Below are positions 24,964 through 36,300 of a stretch of DNA of 64,000 nucleotides, in pieces. Each line of letters starts with the position of its first letter. Positions within the stretch are counted from its first letter, which is position 1. The notes under the pieces are model-generated. The model saw nothing but the letters and a program-made list of their open reading frames with translations. It was not told where the DNA came from and made no database searches. The position numbers and the translations under genes were made by a program. Origin of the DNA: Ascidia mentula (lineage: Eukaryota; Chordata; Ascidiacea; Phlebobranchia; Ascidiidae); assembly GCA_947561715.1 (NCBI GenBank), contig OX387200.1, forward strand, positions 12,030,501 to 12,094,500, given 5' to 3'.

Positions 24964-27894
24964 CTACAGCTGTGCAGCATTGGCATATAAGTGAAGAAAG
25001 TGTAATTTTAGTGCTTTAAGAAACCCTTTTAAGCTAAAGCTTTTAATGTTTTGCGGGATGTTATTCCATATTTCTGCGCCTTGGTATTTTATGGTTTTTT
25101 TACCTAGTTCAGTGAAAACACGTGGGAGATAATATTGATGTGTGGTTTGACATCGTGTTATGTGGGTGTGAATGTTTGCTAATGGGGTAAAGTAGTCCTT
25201 AAAGGCTGCGGGTAGACGATGATTTTTGTAATTGTAAGCAAATTTACCAAGTTGCAGCTTGTGCTGTAGATTGACTGGAAGAATTTGTGCTTTAATGTAC
25301 AGTTGATAGGTGTGGGTGCGAAAGGGACTGTTTGTTATTATGCGAAGCGCTCTATTTTGCAGGACCACCACTGGATGTAACAATGATGGGCAAACAAAAC
25401 CCCACGCCAAAAGGCCATAAGACAAATGCGAATGAACAAGTGCGTGATACACTGTTTGTAATGTACACTGTCCTATGATGTGCTTCAGCTTGTAAAGAAT
25501 TGCAACGCTTTTTGCAATTTTTTTGCAGGTTGAGTTAACATGTGGGACCCATGACAGTGTATCATCAATATGTACACCAAGGTACTTTGTGGTCTTGACT
25601 TGCTCTAGTGTGGTGTCGTTAATCTTAAGGGTAAAATCAGTATTGTTTGTCTTTTTGCTGTTTGCGAAGAGCATGAATGTGGTTTTTTTGCAGTTAACTG
25701 TTAGTTTGTTCGAATTGAGCCATGTATTAACCTTATCTAGTTCAATATTTGCAGCCTTTTCTAAATCCCTTACATTTTTGCACGACTTGATGAGACATGT
25801 GTCATCTGCGAATAATCTTGTGCAGAATGAGGAGGCGCAGGGCAAATCATTTACATAAATGAGAAACAGAAGTGGTCCTAGAGGAGATCCCTGGGGCACA
25901 CCACATTCCACGTTACTGACATTGGAGCGGGAATTGCAAATTTTAGTGTATTGTTGCCTGCCAGTGAGGTAGTTTTCAAAAAAGCTTTTAATTTTTCCCC
26001 GGAATCCATAAAACTCCAATTTTTGCAGGATGATTTCGTGGTTGACGGTATCAAATGCCTTTGATAAATCCAGGAAAATTGCGCATGTTTTTTCTTTGTG
26101 ATCTGTGGAATTAGCTATATGCTCATAAATTTGTGCGACTGTCAAATCTGTGGAATGGCCAGGCCTAAATCCATTTTGAAATTTGGTCAGAAGGTCAAAT
26201 TTTGTTAAGTACTCAGTAACTCTTTTGTGTATAATTATTTCAAAAATTTTGGCAAAAACTGGTATAAGCGATATCGGTCTGTAGTTGTTGACATTTTTTT
26301 GGTCCCCGCCCTTGAACAATGGTGATATTTGAGACAGTTTAAGGCAACTTGGGTAACTTGCTGTTTGAATGCAACAATTAAACAACATGCAAAGAATTGG
26401 AGAGATGACTGGTGCTGCTAGTTTTACTAGTTTTATGGGCATGTCATAGGGACCAGGTGATTTACTTGAATCTAACTGTACAATAGTATTGAAAACTTCA
26501 TTTATTTCTATGGTGTAAAAAAAGAATGATGATGACGGGCCATTTGTGAGGTATTCTGTTGGTGATTTAGATGTTGGGGGGACAAGAAGCGCCATATCTT
26601 TTCCAATGCTGGTGAAAAAAGTATTGAACGTATTTGCCATGATCAATGGGTCATTTGTCACTGTACCATTTGTTGTAGTAATTTGTGATATGTGTGTTTT
26701 CCCTTTGATGTTGTTTGTAGTTACTTTATTAATAAGTTTCCATGTTTGTTTTGGACTTGATTTGTTGTGTTCAAACATGACTTTGTAGTAGTTTCTCTTT
26801 GCTGCTCGTATGGTTGATTTTAGCTTGCTTGAATATGATTTGTATTTCATTGCATTGATTTTTTGTTGGATGTATTTTTTGTAAAGTTTATTTTTATGTT
26901 TTATTGATTTCAGGATACCTTTGGTAAGCCAAGGATTTGCCTTGCGCCTGGTTGATAAAGTTGTATATGGGGCCTGCTCTTCTACAGCACTTTGAAAAAT
27001 TTGGATAAAAGTTACCATTTTCTGGCTTATATCAGTTTGATTCCAGATGGTGCTTGCTTTGTTTGAAATGGTGAGCAAAAATTTGTCTGCATCAAACTTT
27101 GAGTAATTTCGTATTACTTTGGGGTGTGGTGAGTCTGTTGGTTGTAGGTTGTGTGTAATAGCAAATATTGGCAAGTGGTCTGATATATCAAAAGTAACTA
27201 AACCGGATGTGATAACATTTTTGGTGTTGTTAGTGTAAATGTGATCTAAACAGGATTGTTTCTGTGAAGGGGCAGTGTGAGATGCTTTGTCGATTATTAT
27301 TGTGCTGTTAAGTGCTGTTAACATTAATGTATATTCTTGTATTTGAGGAGTGTTTTTTAAAAGGTCTATGTTTAAGTCTCCGAGAATATAAAATAATGTG
27401 TTGTTTTTGTTCAGTTTATGCAAGGTGTTTTCCAAATGTGATGTGAAGGGTGATATAGATTGATCTGGGTGGCGATATATTACTCCAATTATAATGGTTT
27501 TGTTTTGATTATTTTGTTTCAGATCCAACTCAATCCACAAGTTTTCACAACGTGGCATGTATATTTTGTATGTGTCATTTTTGCGGTAAACTAGTGGCCT
27601 TTTAATGTAAAAACCAACGCCACCCGCATTTGTCAAGGAGTTTTCCCCCAAAAAGTCATAACCATTCAAAGTAGTATTGGTTGCAGTACTATTTTTTAGC
27701 CTTGTTTCAGAAATGCCAATTATATGGGGTAATTCGATGCACATGTTGGTGAATGTTTCAAGTGTGTCTAGGTTGTGTGGTAAGCTCCTTACATTGAAAT
27801 GTGTCACACAAAAATCTTTTTGGCCTATACACTGTGATGTTTTTACAAATTCTTGCATAGAGTAATATTTACAAGGACTCGTATTTGTAGTCAT
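24964..27894 (-). CDS. LINE ORF2: endonuclease and reverse transcriptase
   Basis: A 976-residue protein that nicks target DNA and reverse transcribes the element RNA at the nick (family knowledge). Residues about 30-245 form an APE-type endonuclease: FNVRSL (N34), ISETRL (E63), YRHP (Y140), GDLNID (D173, N175), LDHIY (D217) and SDHLP (D239, H240) are all present. Residues about 300-470 link to the polymerase and include the basic stretch RRKANPWLTKGI and SSKSPGPYDMP. The reverse transcriptase spans about 515-790: ISPLFKGGD, NYRPISLIP, FQNGFRPGHST, FLDLSKAFDTV (D609), GVPQGSPLGPLLF (665-677) and the catalytic box FADDT (D697, D698). A C-terminal thumb-like region follows, with LSYGLLAWG near 824-832. 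There is no RNase H domain and no obvious C-terminal zinc knuckle. The ATG at 27894 precedes the first endonuclease motif by about 30 residues, and the length is normal for the group. There is no internal stop or frameshift, so it is probably competent in sequence terms. Confidence 0.95.
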   Translation of the reverse strand: MTTNTSPCKYYSMQEFVKTSQCIGQKDFCVTHFNVRSLPHNLDTLETFTNMCIELPHIIGISETRLKNSTATNTTLNGYDFLGENSLTNAGGVGFYIKRPLVYRKNDTYKIYMPRCENLWIELDLKQNNQNKTIIIGVIYRHPDQSISPFTSHLENTLHKLNKNNTLFYILGDLNIDLLKNTPQIQEYTLMLTALNSTIIIDKASHTAPSQKQSCLDHIYTNNTKNVITSGLVTFDISDHLPIFAITHNLQPTDSPHPKVIRNYSKFDADKFLLTISNKASTIWNQTDISQKMVTFIQIFQSAVEEQAPYTTLSTRRKANPWLTKGILKSIKHKNKLYKKYIQQKINAMKYKSYSSKLKSTIRAAKRNYYKVMFEHNKSSPKQTWKLINKVTTNNIKGKTHISQITTTNGTVTNDPLIMANTFNTFFTSIGKDMALLVPPTSKSPTEYLTNGPSSSFFFYTIEINEVFNTIVQLDSSKSPGPYDMPIKLVKLAAPVISPILCMLFNCCIQTASYPSCLKLSQISPLFKGGDQKNVNNYRPISLIPVFAKIFEIIIHKRVTEYLTKFDLLTKFQNGFRPGHSTDLTVAQIYEHIANSTDHKEKTCAIFLDLSKAFDTVNHEIILQKLEFYGFRGKIKSFFENYLTGRQQYTKICNSRSNVSNVECGVPQGSPLGPLLFLIYVNDLPCASSFCTRLFADDTCLIKSCKNVRDLEKAANIELDKVNTWLNSNKLTVNCKKTTFMLFANSKKTNNTDFTLKINDTTLEQVKTTKYLGVHIDDTLSWVPHVNSTCKKIAKSVAILYKLKHIIGQCTLQTVYHALVHSHLSYGLLAWGFVCPSLLHPVVVLQNRALRIITNSPFRTHTYQLYIKAQILPVNLQHKLQLGKFAYNYKNHRLPAAFKDYFTPLANIHTHITRCQTTHQYYLPRVFTELGKKTIKYQGAEIWNNIPQNIKSFSLKGFLKALKLHFLHLYANAAQL

Positions 27895-27986
27895 ATTGGT
27901 GGTTTTTTATCTAAAATAATATGCAAATATAACAACATTGATTGTTTTATAGCTCAAAGACATCCTTGGGATTGTATAGTAACAAT

Positions 27987-28784
27987 TCAATTGGATTCAG
28001 TACCTCTTTCGATGTTTGGAATCTTGAATTTCTTGAGATCATCTTCATTTTTTATCCAAATTGCTGAAGTTCCTTCATCCTTTTTTAACAGTGTTGATCC
28101 ATTTTTCGTCCAGATAAATTTGTATCCTTCATTTCTTTTGAACGCAAGGCAAGTATTGAAGATTTTCCTGTTTATTTTTGTTAGACTTTCATTGATGTAT
28201 ATTTTTGTAGCTTGATGGTCCATGTTTATCTTGTGTAGCTTTTTTCTATTCATGTACAGGTCATCACGTATTTTTCTTGACAAAAATTTTGCAATAATTG
28301 TGGGCGGTTGTTGTGTGTTGCTTTGGCGTGATGGCAAACGGTGCGAAATGCTGATGTCATTTTTTGTGATGTTAATACCAGTTTTTTTTGCCACAGAGAC
28401 CACAATCTCATCCGTGCACTCTTCCTTGTTGTAGGGAATGCCTTTAATTTCGAGGCAATCTCTTCGACCATATTGCTCAAGTTCATTCAGTTGTCCCGAG
28501 TATGAAGCTATGCTAGTTTTCAAGTGTTTTATGTCTTCTTTAAGTTTGCTATTTTCTTTCTTTGTTATTTTTAGTTCCTCTTCAGTGTGATTTAGTCTTT
28601 TTTCAATTGCATCAAATTTTTTTGAAAGAAAATTTTGGCTTTCCCGGATTGATTGAAGTTCTGTTAGAAGTAGACTAAATTTCTCAGTGACCTGAGCTTT
28701 GTTTTGCTGCAGTTGATCAAAGACATGGTCCAATTTTGCGGTGAGGGTGAGACCAGACATCTTTTTTGGAGAATATTTTGACAT
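27987..28784 (-). CDS. LINE ORF1: coiled-coil RNA-binding protein
   Basis: A 265-residue protein encoded upstream of ORF2, expected to coat the element RNA as a multimer (family knowledge). Residues about 15-105 are rich in K, E, L and Q with heptad-like spacing (for example KKFDAIEKRLNHTEEELK), which indicates a long coiled coil for self-assembly. The motif ELEQYGRRDCLEIKGIP (101-117) opens the conserved RRM-like core seen in many L1- and CR1-type ORF1 proteins. It is followed by ISISHRLPS (about 144-152) and PTIIAKFLSRKIRDDLY (161-177). The C-terminal part, IYINESLTKINRKIF and later GYKFIWTKNGSTLLKKDEG, resembles the domain shared with baculovirus FP-type proteins in invertebrate LINEs. I saw no CCHC knuckle or PHD finger. 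The ATG at 28784 is the first in frame after the short leader. ORF1 and ORF2 do not overlap, with 92 bp between the ORF1 stop and the ORF2 start. Confidence 0.9.
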   Translation of the reverse strand: MSKYSPKKMSGLTLTAKLDHVFDQLQQNKAQVTEKFSLLLTELQSIRESQNFLSKKFDAIEKRLNHTEEELKITKKENSKLKEDIKHLKTSIASYSGQLNELEQYGRRDCLEIKGIPYNKEECTDEIVVSVAKKTGINITKNDISISHRLPSRQSNTQQPPTIIAKFLSRKIRDDLYMNRKKLHKINMDHQATKIYINESLTKINRKIFNTCLAFKRNEGYKFIWTKNGSTLLKKDEGTSAIWIKNEDDLKKFKIPNIERGTESN

Positions 28785-28853
28785 TTCCTTGTAACATCAG
28801 GTCATCAGCAGCCTTATTCTAATGCCTAGGCTAGTACCTTATTCAAATAGAAT
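28785..28853 (-). other. LINE 5' leader
   Basis: About 69 bp between the satellite junction and the ORF1 ATG. It is too short to show a recognisable internal promoter, so this copy could be slightly 5'-truncated although both ORFs are complete. The + strand reads CTAGGCTAGTACC and ATTCAAATAGAAT here; ATTCAAATAGAAT contains a short imperfect dyad (ATTC/GAAT) right at the edge. Confidence 0.6.
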
Positions 28854-28856
28854 CAA
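28854..28856 (-). other. Minimal target-site duplication, right (full-length LINE)
   Basis: CAA at the point where the satellite resumes as CAAAATGGACAAG, paired with 24487-24489. Confidence 0.6.
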
Positions 28857-29714
28857 AATGGACAAGTGCTGAAATCGCATAGTTGTATACGTTGTGCAAC
28901 CGCAAAAGCAATACTGGAGTATCAGCGTTTTCCCCTGTATAATAAAGCTTGTACTGCAAAAAAATATTTTTTATCGAAAAGTCATATACTGCAAAATAGA
29001 CAAATGCTGAAATCGCACAGTTGCATACGTTGTGCAACCGCAAAAGCAATACTGGAATACCAGCGTTTTCCACTGTATAATAAAGCTTATACTGAAAAAA
29101 ATTATTTTTTATCGAAAAGTCATATACTGCAAAATGGACAAGTACTGAAATCTCATAGTTTCATACGTTGTGCAACCGCAAAAGCAATACTGGAGTACCA
29201 GCGTTTTCCACTGTATAATAAAGCTTGTACTGAAAAAAATATTTTTCATCGAAAAGTCATACACTGCAAAATGGACAAGTGCTGAAATCGCATAGTTACA
29301 TACGTTGTGCAACCGCAAAAGCAATACTGGAGTACCAGCGTTTTCCACTGTATAATAAAGCTTGTAATGAAAAAAATTATTTTTTATCGAAAAGTCATAT
29401 ACTGCAAAATGGACAAGTGCTGAAATCTCATAGTTACATACGTTGTGCAACCGCAAAAGCAATACTGGAGTATCAGCGTTTTCCACTGTATAATAAAGCT
29501 TGTACTGCAAAAAAATATTTTTTATCGAAAAGTCATATACTGCAAAATGGACAAGTGCTGAAATCGCATAGTTACATACGTTGTGCAACCGCAAAAGCAA
29601 TACTGGAGTATCAGCGTTTTCCACTGTATAATAAAGCTTGTACTGAAAAAAAATATTTTTCATCGAAAAGTCATATACTGCAAAATGGACAAGTGCTGAA
29701 ATCGCACAGTTGCA

Positions 29715-32700
29715 TACGTTGTGCAACCGCAAAAGCAATACTGGAGTATCAGCGTTTTCCACTGTATAATAAAGCTTGTACTGAAAAAAAATATTTTTTG
29801 TCGAAAAGTCATATACTGCAAAATGGACAAGTGCTGAAATCGCATAGTTACATACGTTGTGCAACCGCAAAAGCAATACTGGAATATCAGCGTTGTCCAC
29901 TGTATAATAAAGCTTGTACTGCAAAAAAATATTTTTCATCGAAAAGTCATATACTGCAAAATGGACAAGTGCTGAAATCGCATAGTTACATACGTTGTGC
30001 AACCGCAAAGCAATACTGGAGTATCAGCGTTTTCCACTTTATAATAAAGCTTGTACTGCAAAAAAATATTTTTTATCTAAAAGTCATATACTGCAAAATA
30101 GAAAAGTGCTGAAATCGCATAGTTACATACGTTGTGCAACCGCAAAACCAATACTGGAATATCAGCGTTGTCCACTGTATAATAAAGCTTGTACTGCAAA
30201 AAAATATTTTTCATCGAAAAGTCATACACTGCAAAATGGACAAGTGCTGAAATCGCATAGTTACATACGTTGTGCAACGGCAAAAGCAATACTGGAGTAC
30301 CAGCGTTTTCCACTGTATAATAAAGCTTGTAATGAAAAAAATTATTTTTTATCGAAAAGTCATATACTGCAAAATGGACAAGTGCTGAAATCTCATAGTT
30401 ACATACGTTGTGCAACCGCAAAAGCAATACTGGAGTATCAGCGTTTTCCACTGTATAATAAAGCTTGTACTGCAAAAAAATATTTTTTATCGAAAAGTCA
30501 TATACTGCAAAATGGACAAGTGCTGAAATCGCATAGTTACATACGTTGTGCAACCGCAAAAGCAATACTGGAGTATCAGCGTTTTCCCCTGTATAATAAA
30601 GCTTGTACTGCAAAAAAATATTTTTTATCGAAAAGTCATATACTGCAAAATAGAAAAGTGCTGAAATCGCACAGTTGCATAAGTTGTGCAACCGCAAAAG
30701 CAATACTGGAATACCAGCGTTTTCCACTGTATCACAAAGCTTGTACAGAAAAAAATTATTTTTTATCGAAAAGTCATATACTGCAAAATGGACAAGTGCT
30801 GAAATCTCATAGTTACATACGTTGTGCAACCGCAAAAGCAATACTGGAATATCAGCGTTTTCCACTGTATAATAAAGCTTGTACTGAAAAAAATTATTTT
30901 TTATCGAAAAGTCATATACTGCAAAATGCACAAGTGCTGAAATCGCACTGTTACATACGTTGTGCAACCGCAAAAGCAATACTGGAATATCAGCGTTGTC
31001 CACTGTATAATAAAGCTTGTACTGCAAAAAAATATTTTTCATCGAAAAGTCATACACTGCAAAATGGACAAGTGCTGAAATCGCATAGTTACATACGTTG
31101 TGCAACCGCAAAAGCAATACTGGAGTACCAGCGTTTTCCACTGTATAATAAAGCTTGTAATGAAAAAAATTATTTTTTATCGAAAAGTCATATACTGCAA
31201 AATGGACAAGTGCTGAAATCTCATAGTTACATACGTTGTGCAACCGCAAAAGCAATACTGGAGTATCAGCGTTTTCCACTGTATAATAAAGCTTGTACTG
31301 CAAAAAAATATTTTTCATCGAAAAGTCATATACTGCAAAATGGACAAGTGCTGAAATCGCATAGTTGTATACGTTGTGCAACCGCAAAAGCAATACTGGA
31401 GTATCAGCGTTTTCCCCTGTATAATAAAGCCTGTACTGCAAAAAAATATTTTTCATCGAAAAGTCATATACTGCAAAATGGACAAGTGCTGAAATCGCAT
31501 AGTTGTATACGTTGTGCAACCGCAAAAGCAATACTGGAATATCAGCGTTGTCCACTGTATAACAAAGCTTGTACTGAAAAAAATTATTTTTTGTCGAAAA
31601 GTCACATACTGCAAAATGGACAAGTGCTGAAATCTCATAGTTACATACGTTGTGCAACCGCAAAAGCAATACTGGAGTATCAGCGTTTACCACTGTATAA
31701 TAAAGCTTGTACTGAAAAAAATTATTTTTTGTCGAAAAGTCATATACTGCAAAACGGACAAGTACTGAAATCTCATAGTTTCATACGTTGTGCAACCGCA
31801 AAAGCAATACTGGAGTATCAGCGTTTTCCACTGTATAATAAAGCTTGTATTGCAAAAAAATATTTTTCATCGAAAAGTCATATACTGCAAAATGGACAAG
31901 TGCTGAAATCGCATAGTTACATACGTTGTGCAACCGCAAAAGCAATACTGGAATATCAGCGTTGTCCACTGTATAATAAAGCTTGTACTGCAAAAAAATA
32001 TTTTTCATCGAAAAGTCATACACTGCAAAATGGACAAGTGCTGAAATCGCATAGTTACATACGTTGTGCAACCGCAAAAGCAATACTGGAGTACCAGCGT
32101 TTTCCACTGTATAATAAAGCTTGTAATGAAAAAAATTATTTTTTATCGAAAAGTCATATACTGCAAAATGGACAAGTGCTGAAATCGCATAGTTACATAC
32201 GTTGTGCAACCGCAAAAGCAATACTGGAGTATCAGCGTTTTCCCCTGTATAATAAAGCTTGTACTGCAAAAAAATATTTTTTATCGAAAAGTCATATACT
32301 GCAAAATAGAAAAGTGCTGAAATCGCACAATTGCATAAGTTGTGCAACCGCAAAAGCAATACTGGAATACCAACGTTTTCCACTGTATAACAAAGCTTGT
32401 ACAGAAAAAAATTATTTTTTATCGAAAAGTCATATACTGCAAAATGGACAAGTGCTGAAATCTCATAGTTACATACGTTGTGCAACCGCAAAAGCAATAC
32501 TGGAATATCAGCGTTTTCCACTGTATAATAAAGCTTGTACTGAAAAAAATTATTTTTTATCGAAAAGTCATATACTGCAAAATGCACAAGTGCTGAAATC
32601 GCACAGTTACATACGTTGTGCAACCGCAAAAGCAATACTGGAGTATCAGCGTTTTCCACTGTATAATAAAGCTTGCAGTGCAAAAAAATATTTTTCATCG

Positions 32701-33365
32701 AAAAGTCATATACTGCAAAATGGACAAGTGCTGAAATCGCATAGTTACATACGTTGTGCAACCGCAAAAGCAATATTGGAGTATCAGCGTTTTCCACTGT
32801 ATAATAAAGCTTGTACTGCAAAAAAATATTTTTCATCGAAAAGTCATATACTGCAAAATGGACAAGTGCTGAAATCGCATAGTTACATACGTTGTGCAAC
32901 CGCAAAAGCAATACTGGAGTATCAGCGTTTTCCACTGTATAATAAAGCTTGTACTGCAAAAAAATATTTTTCATCGAAAAGTCATATACTGCAAAATGGA
33001 CAAGTGCTGAAATCGCATAGTTACATACGTTGTGCAACCGCAAAAGCAATATTGGAGTATCAGCGTTTTCCAATGTATAATAAAGCTTGTACTGCAAAAA
33101 AATATTTTTCATCGAAAAGTCATATACTGCAAAATGGACAAGTGCTGAAATCGCATAGTTAAATAAGTTGTGCAACCGCAAAAGCAATACTGGAGTATCA
33201 GCGTTTTCCACTGTATAATAAAGCTTGTACTGCAAAAAAATATTTTTCATCGAAAAGTCATATACTGCAAAATGGACAAGTGCTGAAATCGCATAGTTAC
33301 ATACGTTGTGCAACCGCAAAAGCAATACTGGAGTATCAGCGTTTTCCACTGTATAATAAAGCTTG
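29715..33365 (+). repeat. Higher-order block D, copy 2
   Basis: Repeat of 19140-22790, slightly diverged. The stop-bearing monomer here reads GTTAAATAAG instead of GTTAAATACG. Confidence 0.88.
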
Positions 33366-36300
33366 TACTGCAAAAAAATATTTTTCATCGAAAAGTCATA
33401 TACTGCAAAATGGACAAGTGCTGAAATCGCATAGTTACATACGTTGTGCAACCGCAAAAGCAATACTGGAATATCAGCGTTGTCCACTGTATAACAAAGC
33501 TTGTACTGAAAAAAATTATTTTTTGACGAAAAGTCACATACTGCAAAATGGACAAGTGCTGAAATCTCATAGTTACATACGTTGTGCAACCGCAAAAGCA
33601 ATACTGGAGTATCAGCGTTTTCCACTGTATAATAAAGCTTGTACTGCAAAAAAATATATTTTATCGAAAAGTCATATACTGCAAAATGGACAAGTGCTGA
33701 AATCGCACAGTTGCATACGTTGTGCAACCGCAAAAGCAATACTGGAGTATCAGCGTTTTCCACTGTATAATAAAGCTTGTACTGAAAAAAAATATTTTTC
33801 ATCGAAAAGTCATATACTGCAAAATGGACAAGTGCTGAAATCGCATAGTTACATACGTTGTGCAACCTCAAAAGCAATACTGGAATATCAGCGTTGTCCA
33901 CTGTATAATAAAGCTTGTACTGCAAAAAAATATTTTTCATCGAAAAGTCATATACTGCAAAATGGACAAGTGCTGAAATCGCATAGTTACATACGTTGTG
34001 CAACCGCAAAAGCAATACTGGAGTATCAGCGTTTTCCCCTGTATAATAAAGCTTGTACTGCAAAAAAATATTTTTTATCGAAAAGTCATATACTGCAAAA
34101 TAGAAAAGTGCTGAAATCGCACAGTTGCATAAGTTGTGCAACCGCAAAAGCAATACTGGAATACCAGCGTTTTCCACTGTATAACAAAGCTTGTAATGAA
34201 AAAAATTATTTTTTATCGAAAAGTCATATACTGCAAAATGGACAAGTGCTGAAATCGCATAGTTACATACGTTGTGCAACCGCAAAAGCAATACTGGAGT
34301 ATCAGCGTTTTCCACTGTATAATAAAGCTTGTACTGCAAAAAAATATTTTTCATCGAAAAGTCATATACTGCAAAATGGACAAGTGCTGAAATCGCATAG
34401 TTACATACGTTGTGCAACCGCAAAAGCAATACTGGAATATCAGCGTTTTCCACTGTATAATAAAGCTTGTACTGCAAAAAAATATTTTTCATCGAAAAGT
34501 CATATACTGCAAAATGGACAAGTGCTGAAATCGCATAGTTAAATACGTTGTGCAACCGCAAAAGCAATACTGGAGTATCAGCGTTTTCCACTGTATAATA
34601 AAGCTTGTACTGCAAAAAAATATTTTTCATCGAAAAGTCATATACTGCAAAATGGACAAGTGCTGAAATCGCATAGTTACATACGTTGTGCAACCGCAAA
34701 AGCAATACTGGAGTATCAGCGTTTTCCACTGTATAATAAAGCTTGTACTGCAAAAAAATATTTTTCATCGAAAAGTCATATACTGCAAAATGGACAAATG
34801 CTGAAATCGCATAGTTACATACGTTGTGCAACCGCAAAAGCAATACTGGAATATCAGCGTTGTCAACTGTATAACAAAGCTTGTACTGAAAAAAATTATT
34901 TTTTGTCGAAAAGTCACATACTGCAAAATGGACAAGTGCTGAAATCTCATAGTTACATACGTTGTGCAACCGCAAAAGCAATACTGGAGTATCAGCGTTT
35001 TCCACAGCATAACAAAGCTTGCACTGCAAAAAAATATTTTTCATCGAAAAGTCATATACTGCAAAATGGACAAGTGCTGAAATCGCATAGTTACATACGT
35101 TGTGCAACCGCAAAAGCAATACTGGAGTATCAGCGTTGTCCACTGTATAATAAAGCTTGTACTGAAAAAAAATATTTTTTATCGAAAAGTCATATACTGC
35201 AAAATGGACAAGTGCTGAAATCGCATAGTTACATACGTTGTGCAACCGCAAAAGCAATACTGGAATATCAGCGTTGTCCACTGTATAATAAAGCTTGTAC
35301 TGCAAAAAAATATTTTTCATCGAAAAGTCATATACTGCAAAATGGACAAGTGCTGAAATCGCATAGTTGCATACGTTGTGCAACTGCAAAAGCAATACTG
35401 GAGTATCAGCGTTTTCCCCTGTATAATAAAGCTTGTACTGCAAAAAAATATTTTTTATCGAAAAGTCATATACTGCAAAATGGACAAGTGCTGAAATCGC
35501 ATAGTTACATACGTTGTGCAACCGCAAAAGCAATACTGGAGTACCAGTGTTTTCCACTGTATAATAAAGCTTGTAATGAAAAAAATTATTTTTTATCGAA
35601 AAGTCATATACTGCAAAATGGACAAGTACTGAAATCTCATAGTTTCATACGTTGTGCAACCGCAAAAGCAATACTGGAGTACCAGCGTTTTCCACTGTAT
35701 AATAAAGCTTGTACTGAAAAAAATATTTTTCATCGAAAAGTCATATACTGCAAAATGGACAAGTGCTGAAATCGCATAGTTGCATACGTTGTGCAACCGC
35801 AAAAGCAATACTGGAGTATCAGCGTTTTCCACTGTATAATAAAGCTTGTACTGCAAAAAAATATTTTTCATCGAAAAGTCATATACTGCAAAATGGACAG
35901 GTGCTGAAATCGCATAGTTACATACGTTGTACAACCGCAAAAGCAATACTGGAGTATCAGCGTTTTCCACTGTATAATAAAGCTTGTACTGCAAAAAAAT
36001 ATTTTTCATCGAAAAGTCATATACTGCAAAATGGACAAGTGCTGAAATCGCATAGTTACATACGTTGTGCAACCGCAAAAGCAATACTGGAATATCAGCG
36101 TTGTCCACTGTATAATAAAGCTTGTACTGCAAAAAAATATTTTTTATCGAAAATTCATATACTGCAATATAGACAAGTGCTGAAATCGCACAGTTGCATA
36201 CGTTGTGCAACCGCAAAAGCAATACTGGAGTATCAGCGTTTTCCACTGTATAATAAAGCTTGTACTGCAAAAAAATATTTTTTGTCGAAAAGTCACATAC

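Larger units (their letters stand above)
24490..28853 (-). mobile_element. Full-length CR1/L2-like LINE retrotransposon
   Basis: A non-LTR retrotransposon of about 4364 bp on the - strand. In its own orientation it has a short 5' leader (28853-28785), ORF1 (28784-27987), a gap of 92 bp, ORF2 (27894-24964), a 3' UTR of about 470 bp with AATAAA, and a tail of about four GAATT units. There is no poly(A) tail and there are no long terminal repeats. Both ORFs are open from start to stop, so the copy looks whole and young. The satellite is interrupted cleanly in mid-monomer: CATATACTGCAA on the left, CAAAATGGACAAG on the right, with only CAA (TTG in element orientation) duplicated. A microsatellite-like tail, minimal duplication, APE endonuclease and absence of RNase H fit the CR1/L2/Rex1/Daphne part of the Jockey superfamily; the exact clade needs a tree. 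A 3' fragment of the same family lies at 17190-17406. Confidence 0.95.

Noticed and set aside
25523-27865. Short open frames on the + strand across the LINE (for example 25523-25858, 26546-26788, 27677-27865)
   Set aside because: They are antisense to ORF2, which has clear endonuclease and reverse-transcriptase motifs; none shows a recognisable domain.
27853-28486. Small frames opposite or out of phase with ORF1 (for example 27853-28215 and 28222-28434 on +, 28250-28486 on -)
   Set aside because: They overlap the well-supported ORF1/ORF2 region in other frames and have no motif.
24490-28853. LTR retroelement or retrovirus-like insertion
   Set aside because: There are no terminal repeats, no protease, integrase, RNase H or envelope region. 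An APE endonuclease fused to the reverse transcriptase defines a LINE.
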